Positions 1-5,982 are shown, counted from the stretch's first letter. The stretch is DNA of 6,355 nucleotides from Pseudomonadales bacterium (GCA_023255355.1 JALRIU010000271.1:1-6355); one strand, 5' to 3'. The notes: generated from the sequence alone by a model not told the origin. Translations and numbers: made by a program.

Positions 1-764
1 CTGGCATGACTTAAATCAGCCATAAAGGCTTCGTCATCAAGTGCCATGAGCGTTTCTGCCATAGCGTGCTGACATGACCAAACTATTGATACTTTATAAG
101 GGTCATCGAGCGGTAAAAGGGCCAGAGGTCCCGACTGCATAAAACGCTGCCAACAGGTAGATTGATGCGGCTCCTGCATGGCCACAGTTGCAACTATAGC
201 GCTGTGACCATAATCCCACTCACGGGTAAAAAAGCCTTGCTGCTCGCGTACCATCGACAGCGCGCCATCCGAGGCAATCATCAACTGCGCATCGATATTT
301 CCTTCATTGAGTTCAATATGTACACCAGCATCTGTATTTTCAATAGCGATGATATTACAGGGCGCAAAGCACATCACATCAGTTTCTAATATCGCTTGGT
401 AGGCAGCACGCGTAATAATACGATTTTCAACAATATGGCCAATATTCTGCGCGGTGATAGCATCGGCATCAAATTCAATATTACCGGTACCTTCTCCATC
501 CCATACATACATGCGTTGATATGGCGTACAACGTTCCGCCACTATGGTATCCCAGAGGTCCAATTTGCTTAAATACGCCTGACTGCGGTGCGTTAATGCA
601 CTAACTCGCAAATCATAATCAGCAAGTTGATCGCCAGATGGGTAGTTAGCCATTAAAGGCCTTTTATCGAGAAGAGCAACGCTTACCCCTTGTCGAGATA
701 AGTGCAGCGCTGTACACAACCCGACAATACCACCGCCAATGACGACGACCTCAACCTGAGCCAT
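1..764 (-). CDS. ubiI: UbiI/VisC-type FAD-dependent ubiquinone biosynthesis hydroxylase (3' part outside window)
   Basis: The 254 codons present form the N-terminal two thirds of a UbiH/UbiI/UbiF/Coq6 flavin monooxygenase, which usually has about 390-405 residues. Visible are the Rossmann motif GGGIVG at residues 10-15, an acidic residue closing the second strand (D33), LRVSAL at 52-57, the NIGHIVEN block ending at N114, and the second FAD motif SDGALSMVR at 165-173. The GDAAH FAD motif lies beyond the edge. VWD (87-89), GHIVEN and WDYGHSAIVAT fit my recollection of E. coli UbiI (C5 hydroxylation of the ubiquinone ring) better than UbiH, but the paralogues are close and the exact hydroxylation position is an inference. 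The ATG at 762-764 is 2 bp after the pepP stop, so translation is probably coupled to pepP; only a weak GGATGG-like ribosome site is seen upstream. Confidence 0.88.
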   Translation of the reverse strand, partial: MAQVEVVVIGGGIVGLCTALHLSRQGVSVALLDKRPLMANYPSGDQLADYDLRVSALTHRSQAYLSKLDLWDTIVAERCTPYQRMYVWDGEGTGNIEFDADAITAQNIGHIVENRIITRAAYQAILETDVMCFAPCNIIAIENTDAGVHIELNEGNIDAQLMIASDGALSMVREQQGFFTREWDYGHSAIVATVAMQEPHQSTCWQRFMQSGPLALLPLDDPYKVSIVWSCQHAMAETLMALDDEAFMADLSHA

Positions 765-766
765 AG

Positions 767-2086
767 CTAATTCGCCATCCAGCGTTCGATTTCTTCAACC
801 GAGCGCGGCATACCAGGCGTTAATAATTCATAGCCATCTTTGGTAACAACCACATCGTCCTCGATTCGAATACCAATTCCACGCCATTTTTGTTCTACAT
901 TCAGGTTATCTGGCGCAATGTAAAGACCAGGCTCTACCGTTAATACCATGCCTGGCTCTAATACTCGCCATTCACCACCGATCTTATAGTCACCTACATC
1001 ATGCACATCTAGACCAAGCCAGTGACCAGTGCGATGCATATAAAATTCGGTATATTTATTTTGTTCGAGTATTTCGTCGAGGTCACCGCGCAAAAGGCCG
1101 AGATCTAATAGTCCCTGACATAGCACTCTAACTGCAGCAACATGGGATGCATTCCAATCACGCTCAGGGGATATTTCGGCAAAGGCAGCCTCTTGAGCCG
1201 CTAGTACGACGTTGTAAAGCGCGGCTTGCTCATTGCTAAACACCCCGTTTACGGGAAATGTGCGCGTAATATCAGACGCATAATTTTGTAGTTCACAGCC
1301 GGCATCGATAAGCACTAAATCGCCTGACTTAAGCTCGGCGTTGTTCTCGATATAATGCAGAATACAGCCATTTTCACCGCCACCGACAATGGCGGGATAC
1401 GCTTGAAAGCGAGCACCCTGCTGACTACATTCATGAATAATTTCAGACTCGAGTTGATATTCCATCATTCCCGGTTTACATGCTCGCATGGCACGTTTAT
1501 GCGCCGCCACTGAGATCTCACCAGCGCGTTTCATGACGGCTAATTCCGCTGTGCTTTTGATCAGCCGCATATCATGCAATAGATGATCAAGATCAACGAA
1601 CTCTTCAGGGGGTTGCGCACCCGTCCGAGCTTTACTACGAATAGTATTAAGCCAACCCATCAAAAGGTTATCGAAGGCTGGGTTTCGACCCAGTGAATAG
1701 TACACCCGCTCACGGCCCTCCATCAGGCCGGGTAAAATGTCATCAATATCATCGACAGGAAACGCATCATCAGCGCCATACTGTTTGACCATCCCTTCTG
1801 GTCCAGCACGTCGGCCATCCCAAAGCTCACGAGTTGGATCACGATCGCGACAGAAAAAAATGACTTCGCCCTGCTCGCGTCCTGGAATTAATACCAATAC
1901 GGCATCGGGCTCTGCAAAGCCCGACAAGTAATAAAAATCACTATCTTGGCGAAATGCAAAATGGGTATCGCGATTGCGAATAATCTCATGCGCGGCAGCA
2001 ATAACAGCGATACTGTTTGGTGCCATCTGTGCCATCAACTCACGACGGCGTTTTGCATAGTCTTTACTAGGGATGGTTAATGACAC
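767..2086 (-). CDS. pepP: Xaa-Pro aminopeptidase P (aminopeptidase P II)
   Basis: A full-length 439-residue cytosolic metallopeptidase that removes the N-terminal residue from peptides with proline second. Residues 1 to about 170 are the AMP_N domain and about 180-430 the M24B pita-bread catalytic domain. All five dimetal ligands are visible: D261 in LIDAG, D272 in SDITRTFP, H355 in GHWLGLDVHD, E385 in TVEPGLYI and E409 in GIRIEDD. H244 (CILHY), H362 and R407 match the supporting active-site residues of E. coli PepP, whose length (about 441) is nearly the same. The start is a GTG at 2084-2086; it is preferred over the ATG at codon 18 because it has a GGAG ribosome site and because the extra residues match the family N-terminus. 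It lies 38 bp after ygfB and 2 bp before the hydroxylase gene, the pepP-ubi linkage typical of gammaproteobacteria. Confidence 0.97.
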   Translation of the reverse strand: MSLTIPSKDYAKRRRELMAQMAPNSIAVIAAAHEIIRNRDTHFAFRQDSDFYYLSGFAEPDAVLVLIPGREQGEVIFFCRDRDPTRELWDGRRAGPEGMVKQYGADDAFPVDDIDDILPGLMEGRERVYYSLGRNPAFDNLLMGWLNTIRSKARTGAQPPEEFVDLDHLLHDMRLIKSTAELAVMKRAGEISVAAHKRAMRACKPGMMEYQLESEIIHECSQQGARFQAYPAIVGGGENGCILHYIENNAELKSGDLVLIDAGCELQNYASDITRTFPVNGVFSNEQAALYNVVLAAQEAAFAEISPERDWNASHVAAVRVLCQGLLDLGLLRGDLDEILEQNKYTEFYMHRTGHWLGLDVHDVGDYKIGGEWRVLEPGMVLTVEPGLYIAPDNLNVEQKWRGIGIRIEDDVVVTKDGYELLTPGMPRSVEEIERWMAN

Positions 2087-2092
2087 GAATAA

Positions 2093-2096
2093 CTCC
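2093..2096 (-). promoter_or_regulatory. Ribosome binding site of pepP supporting its GTG start
   Basis: GGAG on the minus strand, six bases before the GTG codon at 2084-2086. This is the main reason for choosing the GTG over the ATG further inside the gene. Confidence 0.7.
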
Positions 2097-2124
2097 GCAC
2101 AATATGTTTAATAACTCATCATTC

Positions 2125-2691
2125 TTAATGTAAGGTCTTGATCCCTTGACCTGTTTTGGATGAGTCGCTTCCCGACTCTAAAAACAACGATAATGAAGCA
2201 ACCCTGATATATTCAATCACATCAAACATCGCTTGCTGAGACTCTTCATCGACATCGTCTTCTTCAACCAATTGAGAAATACCGGCAAAGTCCTGCAAGA
2301 CCTCGGTAGTTTCTTCATCAAATTGTTTCTTGCCAGCGAGTGCTAAACCTGCCAAAAATCCACCGCACCACGCAGCAACCAGGCTTAATAATTCGTTGAA
2401 GTCCGTATCTTCGTCATCAGGTAACAATATCGAGTAAGACATGTTTTCATCTTCAAGTTGAAACAAGGTCTGTTGATAGAATTCGTACAGTTCTTTTTGC
2501 AAGACAGCATCATCAGGTTTATCAACTTCTAATAACTGACACGCCTCTGATAACCACTGGCTCTGCGAGAAACGTTTGCCTGCAGCAAGTTGACCCACTA
2601 ATACACCATGAAGTTCAGAGGGTGAAACCACCGAGCCCAGTTCGACATGTAAATCTGCCACATCATCAAACGTTAATTCTAGATCTGCCAT
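2125..2691 (-). CDS. ygfB: UPF0149 family protein YgfB
   Basis: A 188-residue acidic cytosolic protein of the UPF0149/YgfB family (E. coli YgfB is about the same size). Family features are SPSELHG at 23-29, the acidic LPDDEDTDF at 90-98, WCGGFLAGL at 108-116, the helix around FDVIEYIRVA (156-165) and a C-terminus ending KTLH as in E. coli. The biochemical role is unsettled; in Pseudomonas aeruginosa a YgfB has been reported to counter AlpA-driven expression of the amidase gene ampDh3 and so influence beta-lactam resistance, but transfer of that role here is inference. The reading frame extends upstream through GTG and TTG codons to 2703, but the ATG at 2689-2691 is chosen because it follows GGTGG at a five-base distance and gives a family-like N-terminus. 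It is first in the probable operon with pepP and the ubiquinone hydroxylase. Confidence 0.93.
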   Translation of the reverse strand: MADLELTFDDVADLHVELGSVVSPSELHGVLVGQLAAGKRFSQSQWLSEACQLLEVDKPDDAVLQKELYEFYQQTLFQLEDENMSYSILLPDDEDTDFNELLSLVAAWCGGFLAGLALAGKKQFDEETTEVLQDFAGISQLVEEDDVDEESQQAMFDVIEYIRVASLSLFLESGSDSSKTGQGIKTLH

Positions 2692-2733
2692 TGTAACCAC
2701 CAAAGATTTAAAGCGTTATGCTAACATTGTGAA

Positions 2734-2835
2734 CTAAACATTAGAATGTCTTTGGCGGCAGCCCGCTTCAATTCTTATTAAAACAACTATTTTTGCTAAT
2801 TCGTTGACGACAATCGACTCAGTCAATTGACCCAT
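2734..2835 (-). CDS. Possible 33-residue leader ORF upstream of ygfB
   Basis: Minus-strand ATG at 2833-2835 followed by 33 sense codons and TAG (MGQLTESIVVNELAKIVVLI at the start, a Cys at 26, RQRH near the end). It is preceded by AGGAGGTGAG, an almost complete anti-Shine-Dalgarno complement and the strongest ribosome site in the window. Its stop is 42 bp before the ygfB ATG. Residues about 8-20 are mildly hydrophobic with one Lys and one Glu; no known domain is recognised. It may be a leader peptide of the ygfB operon, a small protein, or chance. The short four-base gap between AGGAGG and ATG, and a minus-strand -10 only about 12 bases upstream of the ATG (placing transcription start inside the ribosome site), argue for caution. 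Confidence 0.35.
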   Translation of the reverse strand: MGQLTESIVVNELAKIVVLIRIEAGCRQRHSNV

Positions 2836-2839
2836 CTCA

Positions 2840-2845
2840 CCTCCT
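2840..2845 (-). promoter_or_regulatory. Strong Shine-Dalgarno AGGAGG upstream of the 33-codon ORF
   Basis: Minus strand reads AGGAGGTGAG immediately before ATG. No annotated gene uses it, and it lies in the spacer of the divergent rightward promoter, which would not transcribe it in this sense. Confidence 0.5.
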
Positions 2846-2847
2846 AA

Positions 2848-2853
2848 ATTATA
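2848..2853 (-). promoter_or_regulatory. Consensus -10 element facing the ygfB operon
   Basis: The minus strand reads a perfect TATAAT, overlapping the rightward TATAGT by four bases. No good -35 is found at 16-18 bases upstream (ACGCCT at 17), so activity is uncertain; if used, transcription would start near 2841 and give ygfB a leader of about 150 bases containing the 33-codon ORF. Confidence 0.4.
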
Positions 2854-2885
2854 GTAATGAAACTAATTTAAGGCGTATCTCTGCT

Positions 2886-3095
2886 ATGGATAGAACACAG
2901 TTCAAAATAATCGAACGAAAGGTTGATGAGCTCATTGCCCTTTGCGAAGAGCTGCAGTTAGAAAATCGCGAGCTCAAAGCCAAAGAGCATTCATGGGCTA
3001 GAGAACGTAAAGAGTTGAGCGACAAGAATGAACTTGCCAAACAACGCCTCACTCATATGATTTCTCGTCTTAAATCCTTGGAGCAAGAATCTTAA
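2886..3095 (+). CDS. Small coiled-coil protein, TIGR02449 type, paired with ZapA
   Basis: A 69-residue, highly charged, Leu-rich protein that is helical coiled coil almost throughout: heptad-like spacing of I9, V13, I17, L18, L23, L25, L30 and again L44, L51, L55, I59, L62, L65. There is no signal peptide or membrane segment. Size, composition and position immediately before zapA match the small TIGR02449 family found in pseudomonads and relatives. Its function is not established from this sequence; the location and form suggest a divisome accessory, comparable in style to ZapB, which is inference. The ribosome site is a modest AAGG at 2870-2873. The TAA stop overlaps the zapA ATG by one base (TAATG), indicating translational coupling and balanced expression of the two proteins. 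Confidence 0.88.
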   Translation: MDRTQFKIIERKVDELIALCEELQLENRELKAKEHSWARERKELSDKNELAKQRLTHMISRLKSLEQES

Positions 3096-3397
3096 TGGAA
3101 ACCGTTGTCGTTACTATCCTGGATAAAGAATACCAAGTTGCTTGCCCGGCTGAACAAAAGGCTGCGTTGCGCGACTCTGCACGCTATCTTGATGAGCAAA
3201 TGCGCAAGGTTAAACAAGGCGGAAAAATAATTGGCAGTGAGCGTATCGCGGTTATGTCTGCGCTTAATATATCTTACGAGTTACTTGTCAATGAAGGTAA
3301 TGTCAGCAATCCTGACTCTGTTTCAAGCCGCGATGTTGACTCTCTTAACAAGAAACTTGACGAAGCCTTATACCGTCTAAAACAGATAGAAATTTAA
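3095..3397 (+). CDS. zapA: Cell division protein ZapA
   Basis: A 100-residue ZapA family protein, normal length for the family. ZapA binds FtsZ in the cytosol and cross-links protofilaments to stabilise the Z-ring. The N-terminal globular part (about 1-45) begins METVVVTILDKEYQVACP and includes the conserved helix around AALRDSARYLDEQM (23-36). The segment IIGSERIAVMSALNISYELL (45-64) starts the long helix used for dimer and tetramer formation, followed by a less conserved stretch (68-80) and a C-terminal coil, SLNKKLDEALYRL. GGAG at 3080-3083 can serve as the ribosome site, and translation is probably coupled to the preceding gene through TAATG. The 6S RNA gene begins about 43 bases downstream, the standard zapA-ssrS arrangement. 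Confidence 0.95.
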   Translation: METVVVTILDKEYQVACPAEQKAALRDSARYLDEQMRKVKQGGKIIGSERIAVMSALNISYELLVNEGNVSNPDSVSSRDVDSLNKKLDEALYRLKQIEI

Positions 3398-3405
3398 TTT
3401 AAATC

Positions 3406-3434
3406 TGTAGCCCTCTACTAGCCTTTGCTATACT
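3406..3434 (+). promoter_or_regulatory. Probable proximal promoter of 6S RNA
   Basis: TATACT at 3429-3434 lies seven bases before the expected RNA 5' end. The region at the right distance for -35 (TGTAGC, 3406-3411) is a poor match, so the promoter may depend on other contacts or on transcripts coming through zapA. Confidence 0.5.
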
Positions 3435-3440
3435 TAGCTC

Positions 3441-3612
3441 AACCTGAGATATTCGCCAGCTGATAATGTCCCTGAGCCGATAATTAATACCCCGGGGGTC
3501 CTATTGTCGTATGGTGTGCATGTCCGCAAGACGGAAAGCCTAAAGTACGCGAGGTCCGCCATCTTGAACCATCGGGTTCAAGGCCGATTCGGCAGCGATA
3601 TCTCGGGCTCTT
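3441..3612 (+). ncRNA. ssrS: 6S RNA
   Basis: This RNA of about 172 bases mimics an open promoter and sequesters sigma70-RNA polymerase in stationary phase. The closing stem pairs CCTGAGATAT (3443-3452) with ATATCTCGGG (3598-3607), ten pairs with one G-U. The conserved block TCCCTGAGCCGATAATTAAT on the 5' side of the central bubble is very similar to the E. coli and Pseudomonas 6S sequences, as is GGTGTGCATGTCCGC (3514-3528) with AAAGCCTAAAG in the apical part. The 3' side holds a perfect 8-bp hairpin, CTTGAACC-ATCG-GGTTCAAG (3563-3582), also typical. By analogy with E. coli U44, product RNA synthesis would start opposite T3481. It lies between zapA and fau as in most gammaproteobacteria. The ends are estimates from the stem and the -10 element. 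Confidence 0.95.
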
Positions 3613-3635
3613 TCACATAATTTGTACACCTGTCT

Positions 3636-4184
3636 ATGGACAAATCAGATTTTCGAAAATCACTGCGAGCACGCAGAAAATCACTCAGTCAGGCTGACAT
3701 TGCTCAAGCCTCTCAACAGATGTGCGAAAATTTAATTCAACTCCCACAATTGGCTGATAGTAAACACATTGCCTTATATTGCCCATTTGCTGGCGAAATT
3801 AACCCTCTAGCCATTTTGAATAAGCTTACCGAAAAGTGTTTTTATCTACCTGTCGTCGGCGATAATTTCACGATGGATTTTCGACCTTTCGCAGATGAGG
3901 CCGATTGCAACCTTAATAAATACGGAATCCTAGAGCCTAAAAGCCAGCATTCTATTGACCCACTTGAACTTGATTTGGTTATCGTGCCACTAGTAGGCTT
4001 CGATCAACAACGACATAGATTAGGCATGGGGGGTGGATATTATGATCGCGCCTTTGCCAACAGAACGACGACCCCAATATTAATTGGGGTAGCCTATCAT
4101 TGGCAGCAGATTGACGACATTCAAGCCGAGCCATGGGACGTCGACTTGGATGCAATCGTTACCGATAAAGGAATTATCGTTTAA
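3636..4184 (+). CDS. fau: 5-formyltetrahydrofolate cyclo-ligase
   Basis: A 182-residue cytosolic enzyme (also ygfA, MTHFS) that uses ATP to convert 5-formyl-THF to 5,10-methenyl-THF, recycling an inhibitory folate. Family marks are the basic N-terminal helix (R7, R11, R13, R14), LYCPFAGEINP (47-57) with the substrate-site E54, YGILEP (96-101), and the signature DQQRHRLGMGGGYYDR (123-138), followed by WDVDLDAIVTD (167-177). Length is normal. It starts 24 bases after the estimated 3' end of 6S RNA; ssrS-fau co-transcription is established in E. coli. No convincing Shine-Dalgarno precedes the ATG at 3636, so its translation may be weak or depend on how the 6S precursor is processed. The stop at 4182-4184 overlaps the stop of the convergent 47-codon gene. 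Confidence 0.96.
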   Translation: MDKSDFRKSLRARRKSLSQADIAQASQQMCENLIQLPQLADSKHIALYCPFAGEINPLAILNKLTEKCFYLPVVGDNFTMDFRPFADEADCNLNKYGILEPKSQHSIDPLELDLVIVPLVGFDQQRHRLGMGGGYYDRAFANRTTTPILIGVAYHWQQIDDIQAEPWDVDLDAIVTDKGIIV

Positions 4185-4324
4185 CGCTCGACTAATGTGC
4201 CCTGCTGAAATGCTGATACTTCCTGAGCAGGTTTGTCACTAAATGCACGACTTGCGCCGGTAACAAAAATGCCTAAAGCCAAAATGGCAATAATAACAAC
4301 AACGATATCTGGTCTTTTACGCAT
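4181..4324 (-). CDS. Small single-pass membrane protein, unknown function
   Basis: A 47-residue ORF. Start ATG at 4322-4324 is preceded on the minus strand by GAGG, five bases from the ATG. The protein opens with a basic patch (MRKRPD), then an uninterrupted hydrophobic stretch from about residue 7 to 22 (IVVVIIAILALGIFVTG), then a polar tail (about 24-47) ending in VER. The positive-inside rule predicts a cytoplasmic N-terminus and an outside C-terminus; a non-cleaved signal anchor is more likely than a signal peptide, though a cut near GASRA cannot be excluded. It lies downstream of ilvA in the same direction, past the ilvA terminator, with no obvious promoter of its own. Its TAA (4181-4183) and the fau TAA (4182-4184) share bases, tail to tail. 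I do not recognise a named family. Confidence 0.68.
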   Translation of the reverse strand: MRKRPDIVVVIIAILALGIFVTGASRAFSDKPAQEVSAFQQGTLVER

Positions 4325-4370
4325 GGTAGCCTCTTATTATTTTTTACTACGTTAATGCGTTTCTTCACTG

Positions 4371-4397
4371 AAACAAAAGGAGGTCAGTGACCTCCTT
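4371..4397 (-). terminator. Intrinsic terminator of ilvA
   Basis: Perfect inverted repeat AAGGAGGTCA-G-TGACCTCCTT at 4377-4397 (stem of 8 bp or more around a short loop), starting 8 bases after the ilvA stop and followed on the minus strand by TTGTTT (4376-4371), so the transcript has a U-rich run. In the rightward direction only TTAAA follows, so it works mainly for ilvA. Confidence 0.85.
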
Positions 4398-4404
4398 AAA
4401 CATC

Positions 4405-5937
4405 CTATTTTACTTGCCTAGACGTTAAAAATTGTCGGTAGGCAGTATTATTAGTCTCCGAAATGAACGGATAGTTCAATTGTTTTAAATAATTTTCTAA
4501 TTCTGTGACTTCAGCATCTGGTACCTGTAATCCAACCAATACTCGGCCAAAGGCAGCGCCATGGTTTCGATAGTGGAACATAGAGATATTCCAACGATTT
4601 CCTAGGGTATTTAAAAAGTTCAACAACGCCCCTGGACGCTCAGGAAATTCAAAGCGATAAACCACTTCATCTTCTACACTCAACGGCGCAGGGCCGCCCA
4701 CCATATGACGGACATGTAATTTTGCCATCTCATTTTCGGTTAAATCCGTAACCAGATAATCCTTTTCGATAAGCATATTCACCAATTCAGCACGATCAGC
4801 GCCACCAGGAGCTACCTGTACACCGACAAATATTTGCGCTTCGCTAAGGTCACCCATGCGATAGTTAAATTCGGTGATCGAACGACGGCCCAATGCACTA
4901 CAAAACTTCTTAAAACTACCCGCTTTTTCAGGGATACAGACACTCAAAATCGCCTCGCGCTGCTCACCCGTTTCGGTTCTCTCAGAGATATAGCGCAAAC
5001 GATCAAAATTTGTATTTGCACCAGAATCAATCGCCAGTAGCGTTTGACCTTGGACACCCTGCTCTGCAACGTACTTTTTTAGACCTGCTAGCGAAAGCGC
5101 ACCCGCAGGCTCTGCAATCGAGCGAGTGTCGTCAAAAATATCTTTAATAGCCGCGCACATTTCATCGGTGTTACAGGTAATCACACCGTCAATAGTGTCA
5201 CGCAGAATTCGGAAAGTTTCCTCACCAATTTGCGCTACGGCAACGCCTTCAGCAAAGATGCCAACATGTTTTAAAACCACGCGTTCTTGAGCTTCCATCG
5301 CGGCTTTCAAACACGCAGAGTCTTCAGCCTCAACCGCAAAAATCTTTATCTCGGGACGCACATAGCGAACATATGCCGCGACCCCTGCAGCGAGACCACC
5401 GCCACCAACAGGAAGGAAAATAGCATCGAGAGGGCCTTCCACTTGGCGAAGAATCTCCATACCAATCGTGCCTTGCCCTGCGATGATCTCTGGATCATCA
5501 AAGGGGTGCACATAGACAAGGCCTTTTTCTTCGACCAATTGCTTAGCTAACTGGGACGCCTCATCAAAAGCATCTCCATGCAATATTACTTTCGCACCTC
5601 GAGATCGAACTGCATCAACTTTGATGGCAGGCGTCGTTTTGGGCATCACAATGGTTGCCTTTACTTTCATTTTTTGGGCAGATAGCGCAAGGCCCTGTGC
5701 ATGGTTACCCGCCGATGCTGCAACGACACCTTTGGCCCGCTCTTCATCGGTAAGCGATGCCATTTTGTTGTAAGCGCCGCGTAACTTAAAGGAAAAGACT
5801 TCCTGCAAATCTTCACGTTTAAGCAAGACATTGTTGCCGAGCCGTTTAGACAAAATTCGCGCATGATCAACCGGTGTCTCAATGGCGACATCATAGACGC
5901 GAGCATCTAATATTTTTTTGATGTATTTGTCTGGCAT
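4405..5937 (-). CDS. ilvA: Threonine ammonia-lyase (biosynthetic threonine deaminase)
   Basis: A 510-residue, full-length, cytosolic PLP enzyme that turns threonine into 2-oxobutanoate, the first committed step to isoleucine. The PLP lysine is K51 in SFKLRGAY; SAGNHAQG (75-82), the phosphate-binding GGGGLAAG (178-185), VEAEDSACL (202-210) and SGAN (305-308) complete the catalytic domain. Two C-terminal ACT-like regulatory domains follow (about 328-400 and 425-500), marked by EKAGSFKKFC, ITEFNYR and FPERPGALLNFLNTLG; these mark the biosynthetic form, normally inhibited by isoleucine and relieved by valine, not the short catabolic TdcB. E. coli IlvA has 514 residues. The frame stays open to a TTG at 5967, but the ATG at 5935-5937 (MPDKYIKKIL) gives the family-like N-terminus; its ribosome site is weak (AGTGA). 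It is divergent from rpiA. No attenuation leader peptide rich in Ile, Val or Leu codons is seen. Confidence 0.96.
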   Translation of the reverse strand: MPDKYIKKILDARVYDVAIETPVDHARILSKRLGNNVLLKREDLQEVFSFKLRGAYNKMASLTDEERAKGVVAASAGNHAQGLALSAQKMKVKATIVMPKTTPAIKVDAVRSRGAKVILHGDAFDEASQLAKQLVEEKGLVYVHPFDDPEIIAGQGTIGMEILRQVEGPLDAIFLPVGGGGLAAGVAAYVRYVRPEIKIFAVEAEDSACLKAAMEAQERVVLKHVGIFAEGVAVAQIGEETFRILRDTIDGVITCNTDEMCAAIKDIFDDTRSIAEPAGALSLAGLKKYVAEQGVQGQTLLAIDSGANTNFDRLRYISERTETGEQREAILSVCIPEKAGSFKKFCSALGRRSITEFNYRMGDLSEAQIFVGVQVAPGGADRAELVNMLIEKDYLVTDLTENEMAKLHVRHMVGGPAPLSVEDEVVYRFEFPERPGALLNFLNTLGNRWNISMFHYRNHGAAFGRVLVGLQVPDAEVTELENYLKQLNYPFISETNNTAYRQFLTSRQVK

Positions 5938-5982
5938 AACGTTCACTGTGCAAAAAATAAAACGCAATATTAACAGAGGCTT

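Larger units (their letters stand above)
2827..2855 (+). promoter_or_regulatory. Sigma70-type promoter for the coiled-coil gene - zapA operon
   Basis: TTGACC at 2827-2832, a 17-base spacer, then TATAGT at 2850-2855: each hexamer has one mismatch to consensus and spacing is optimal. Predicted start of transcription is near 2862, giving a leader of about 24 bases before the ATG at 2886. The -35 lies in the 10-bp perfect palindrome GTCAATTGAC (2822-2831), a possible operator. Confidence 0.7.

Noticed and set aside
162..389. 75-codon plus-strand ORF
   Set aside because: It lies wholly antisense within the ubiquinone hydroxylase gene, whose conserved motifs prove the minus strand is coding.
1737..1931. 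64-codon plus-strand ORF
   Set aside because: Antisense shadow of pepP with low-complexity Ser/Pro composition and no ribosome site.
2836..2845. Plus-strand CACCTCCT resembling the 16S rRNA 3' end
   Set aside because: It is simply the complement of the strong Shine-Dalgarno on the minus strand and lies upstream of the rightward transcription start; no rRNA is present.
2849..3052. 67-codon minus-strand ORF opposite the coiled-coil gene
   Set aside because: Ser/Leu-rich product is the expected mirror of a Glu/Lys/Leu-rich coiled-coil gene; the plus strand has the promoter and the overlap with zapA.
4071..4090. Hairpin ACCCCAAT-ATTA-ATTGGGGT inside fau
   Set aside because: A perfect 8-bp stem, but it encodes conserved-region residues and has no U run after it, so neither a terminator nor a defined element can be supported.
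4201..4234. Possible rightward fau terminator (CCTGCT ... AGCAGG then TTT)
   Set aside because: Only six pairs with a 19-base loop and a three-base T run, too weak to call; fau termination remains unexplained.
4834..5040. 68-codon plus-strand ORF
   Set aside because: Antisense to the ACT-domain part of ilvA; no family recognised.
5287..5550. 87-codon plus-strand ORF
   Set aside because: Antisense to the catalytic domain of ilvA; no family recognised.
5667..5906. 79-codon minus-strand ORF in another frame
   Set aside because: Out-of-frame overlap with the ilvA N-terminal region, which encodes the PLP lysine motif in the real frame.
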